Shown here: positions 51,888 through 52,613 of the stretch, piece by piece
How the letters are laid out: the number at the start of each line of letters is the position of its first letter
How positions within the stretch are numbered: position 1 is the first letter of the stretch
Notes under the pieces: model-generated
Told to the model about the DNA's origin: nothing
The model's database searches: none
What the model saw: the letters and a program-made list of their open reading frames with translations, nothing else
Translations under genes and position numbers: made by a program
DNA from: Rhabdochlamydiaceae bacterium
Lineage (GTDB): Bacteria; Chlamydiota; Chlamydiia; Chlamydiales; Rhabdochlamydiaceae
Reading direction: 5' to 3'
Length of the DNA: 52,613 bases
Assembly: GCA_017994195.1 (NCBI GenBank)
Contig: JAGOLG010000002.1
Location: 1-52,613, forward strand

Positions 51888-52613
51888 ATGATGGCATCGC
51901 TTACTGCGTTTCATCTCCTAACACAAGCGCCTGTTCAAATCGCTCAGCAAATGTCCCTCGAAGAAAAAGTTGGGCAGCTTTTTGTCATACCTGGATGTCC
52001 GGAAAGACAAGATGAGCACCTTCAAGATTTGGAGCATCTTTTTAATGACTGCCATGTCGGCGGAGTTATCTTAAAACAAGGCTCTTCCGAGTCGTATCGA
52101 GAGTTCCTCGCCTCTTTAAAAACTCACCTGCCCCTTATCCGAGTTGGAGATGCAGAATGGGGAACCTCCATGCGGGTGACCGATGCTGTGAGGTTTCCAC
52201 GGAACTTAACACTAGGCGCAATTCAAGATCTTTCACTCATAGAAAAATTCGGAAGGCAAGTCGGCTGGGAATGCCGTCAATTAGGCATCGATCTCAATCT
52301 TGCTCCTGTTGCCGACATCAATATCAACCCCCTGAATCCGATCATCGGAACAAGATCTTTTGGAGACGATCCTGAAAGAGTTGCTAAGCTTGTTTCAATT
52401 GTCGTCCGAGCCCTGCAAGAAGAAGGCATTCTTGCCTGCGCAAAACATTTTCCCGATCATGGTGATGTCAGTATAGATTCGCACGTCGACCTCCCTAGGA
52501 CAAAAATCCGATCACTCGTTGCCTTTGAAGCTGCAATACAAGCAAATGCCGGCGCCTTATTAACAGCACATCTATTAGTGGATGACAAAGTTGTAACTTT
52601 TTCCCACGCCCTC
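51888..52613 (+). CDS. Glycoside hydrolase family 3 protein, NagZ-like (3' partial)
   Basis: The frame opens at ATG 51888 and stays open to the window end (242 codons seen). GH3 N-terminal barrel motifs are MSLEEKVGQLFVIPG near residue 22, LGIDLNLAPVADININPLNP (about 134-153), IGTRSFGDDPERV, and ACAKHFPDHGDVSIDSHVDL (about 181-200). The last corresponds to the KHFPGHG-x-DSH signature of beta-N-acetylhexosaminidases. It probably removes N-acetylglucosamine from peptidoglycan fragments. No clear signal peptide is present, so it is likely cytoplasmic, in recycling. It follows rpoD by 19 bases. Confidence 0.9.
   Translation, partial: MMASLTAFHLLTQAPVQIAQQMSLEEKVGQLFVIPGCPERQDEHLQDLEHLFNDCHVGGVILKQGSSESYREFLASLKTHLPLIRVGDAEWGTSMRVTDAVRFPRNLTLGAIQDLSLIEKFGRQVGWECRQLGIDLNLAPVADININPLNPIIGTRSFGDDPERVAKLVSIVVRALQEEGILACAKHFPDHGDVSIDSHVDLPRTKIRSLVAFEAAIQANAGALLTAHLLVDDKVVTFSHAL

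Noticed and set aside
52157-52375. Plus-strand 72-codon frame near the right edge
   Set aside because: It overlaps the clearly coding GH3 gene in another frame.

Overview
The window is a chlamydial chromosome segment, most likely from an environmental (Parachlamydiales-type, e.g. Waddlia/Parachlamydia-like) member and not from the genus Chlamydia. The reasons are an NTT-family ADP/ATP translocase, a DUF687 protein, the Tol-Pal block beside the sdh block, and the ygeD-recC-recB order. From memory these match C. trachomatis blocks CT491-CT499, CT591-CT601, CT639-CT641 and CT615-CT617. The genus is not provable from the sequence alone.

Layout. 1-5500: sppA (5' cut off by the window), polA, coaE and rho on + with tight spacing, closed by a hairpin. 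5516-9160: a DUF1653 gene on -, then an OppA-like lipoprotein, a kinase-like protein and a membrane-anchored unknown, then tRNA-Ser(GCU). 9365-13076: a chlamydia-type cluster of a half-length secreted M16 peptidase, a membrane-anchored DUF687 hydrolase-like protein, a lipoprotein and a small membrane protein, with overlapping or closely packed genes. 13166-20932: dnaB carrying a 180-residue mini-intein, ntt, a 29-codon ribosomal-type gene, mnmG, a degenerate REC-GGDEF protein, lplA and a small coiled-coil membrane protein. 20938-25378 (-): tatD-sdhC-sdhA-sdhB. 25407-26676: a long inverted repeat and an AAA/DUF4143 ATPase, apparently inserted. 26749-32008: tolQ-tolR-tolA-tolB-pal-LysM protein-murI. 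32031-39686: an AT-richer accessory block with a flavoprotein-like gene, an XRE regulator and a two-gene operon of a caspase-like STAND-TPR protein and a membrane-anchored NB-ARC-TPR protein. 39926-48786: an LplT-type MFS protein with a dead acyltransferase tail, diverging from overlapping recC-recB-recD. 48800-52613: rpsT, a DUF3592-like protein, coiA, rpoD and the start of a GH3 (NagZ-like) gene cut by the window end.

How the parts work together. Most genes are housekeeping: replication and repair (PolA, DnaB, RecBCD), transcription (Rho, RpoD), translation (tRNA-Ser, S20, MnmG, COX24-like peptide), energy (SDH, NTT, LplA), and envelope/peptidoglycan (Tol-Pal, MurI, LysM, NagZ, SppA). The most unusual content is the caspase-like/NB-ARC pair, which resembles the domain logic of an apoptosome or a bacterial STAND defence system. 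Next come the DnaB intein and several degenerated enzyme domains (REC-GGDEF, acyltransferase, kinase-like).

No gap without a gene exceeds 300 bases. The largest are 39687-39925, 33858-34053 and 15140-15286, and each is described below. I saw no rRNA, CRISPR array or transposase.
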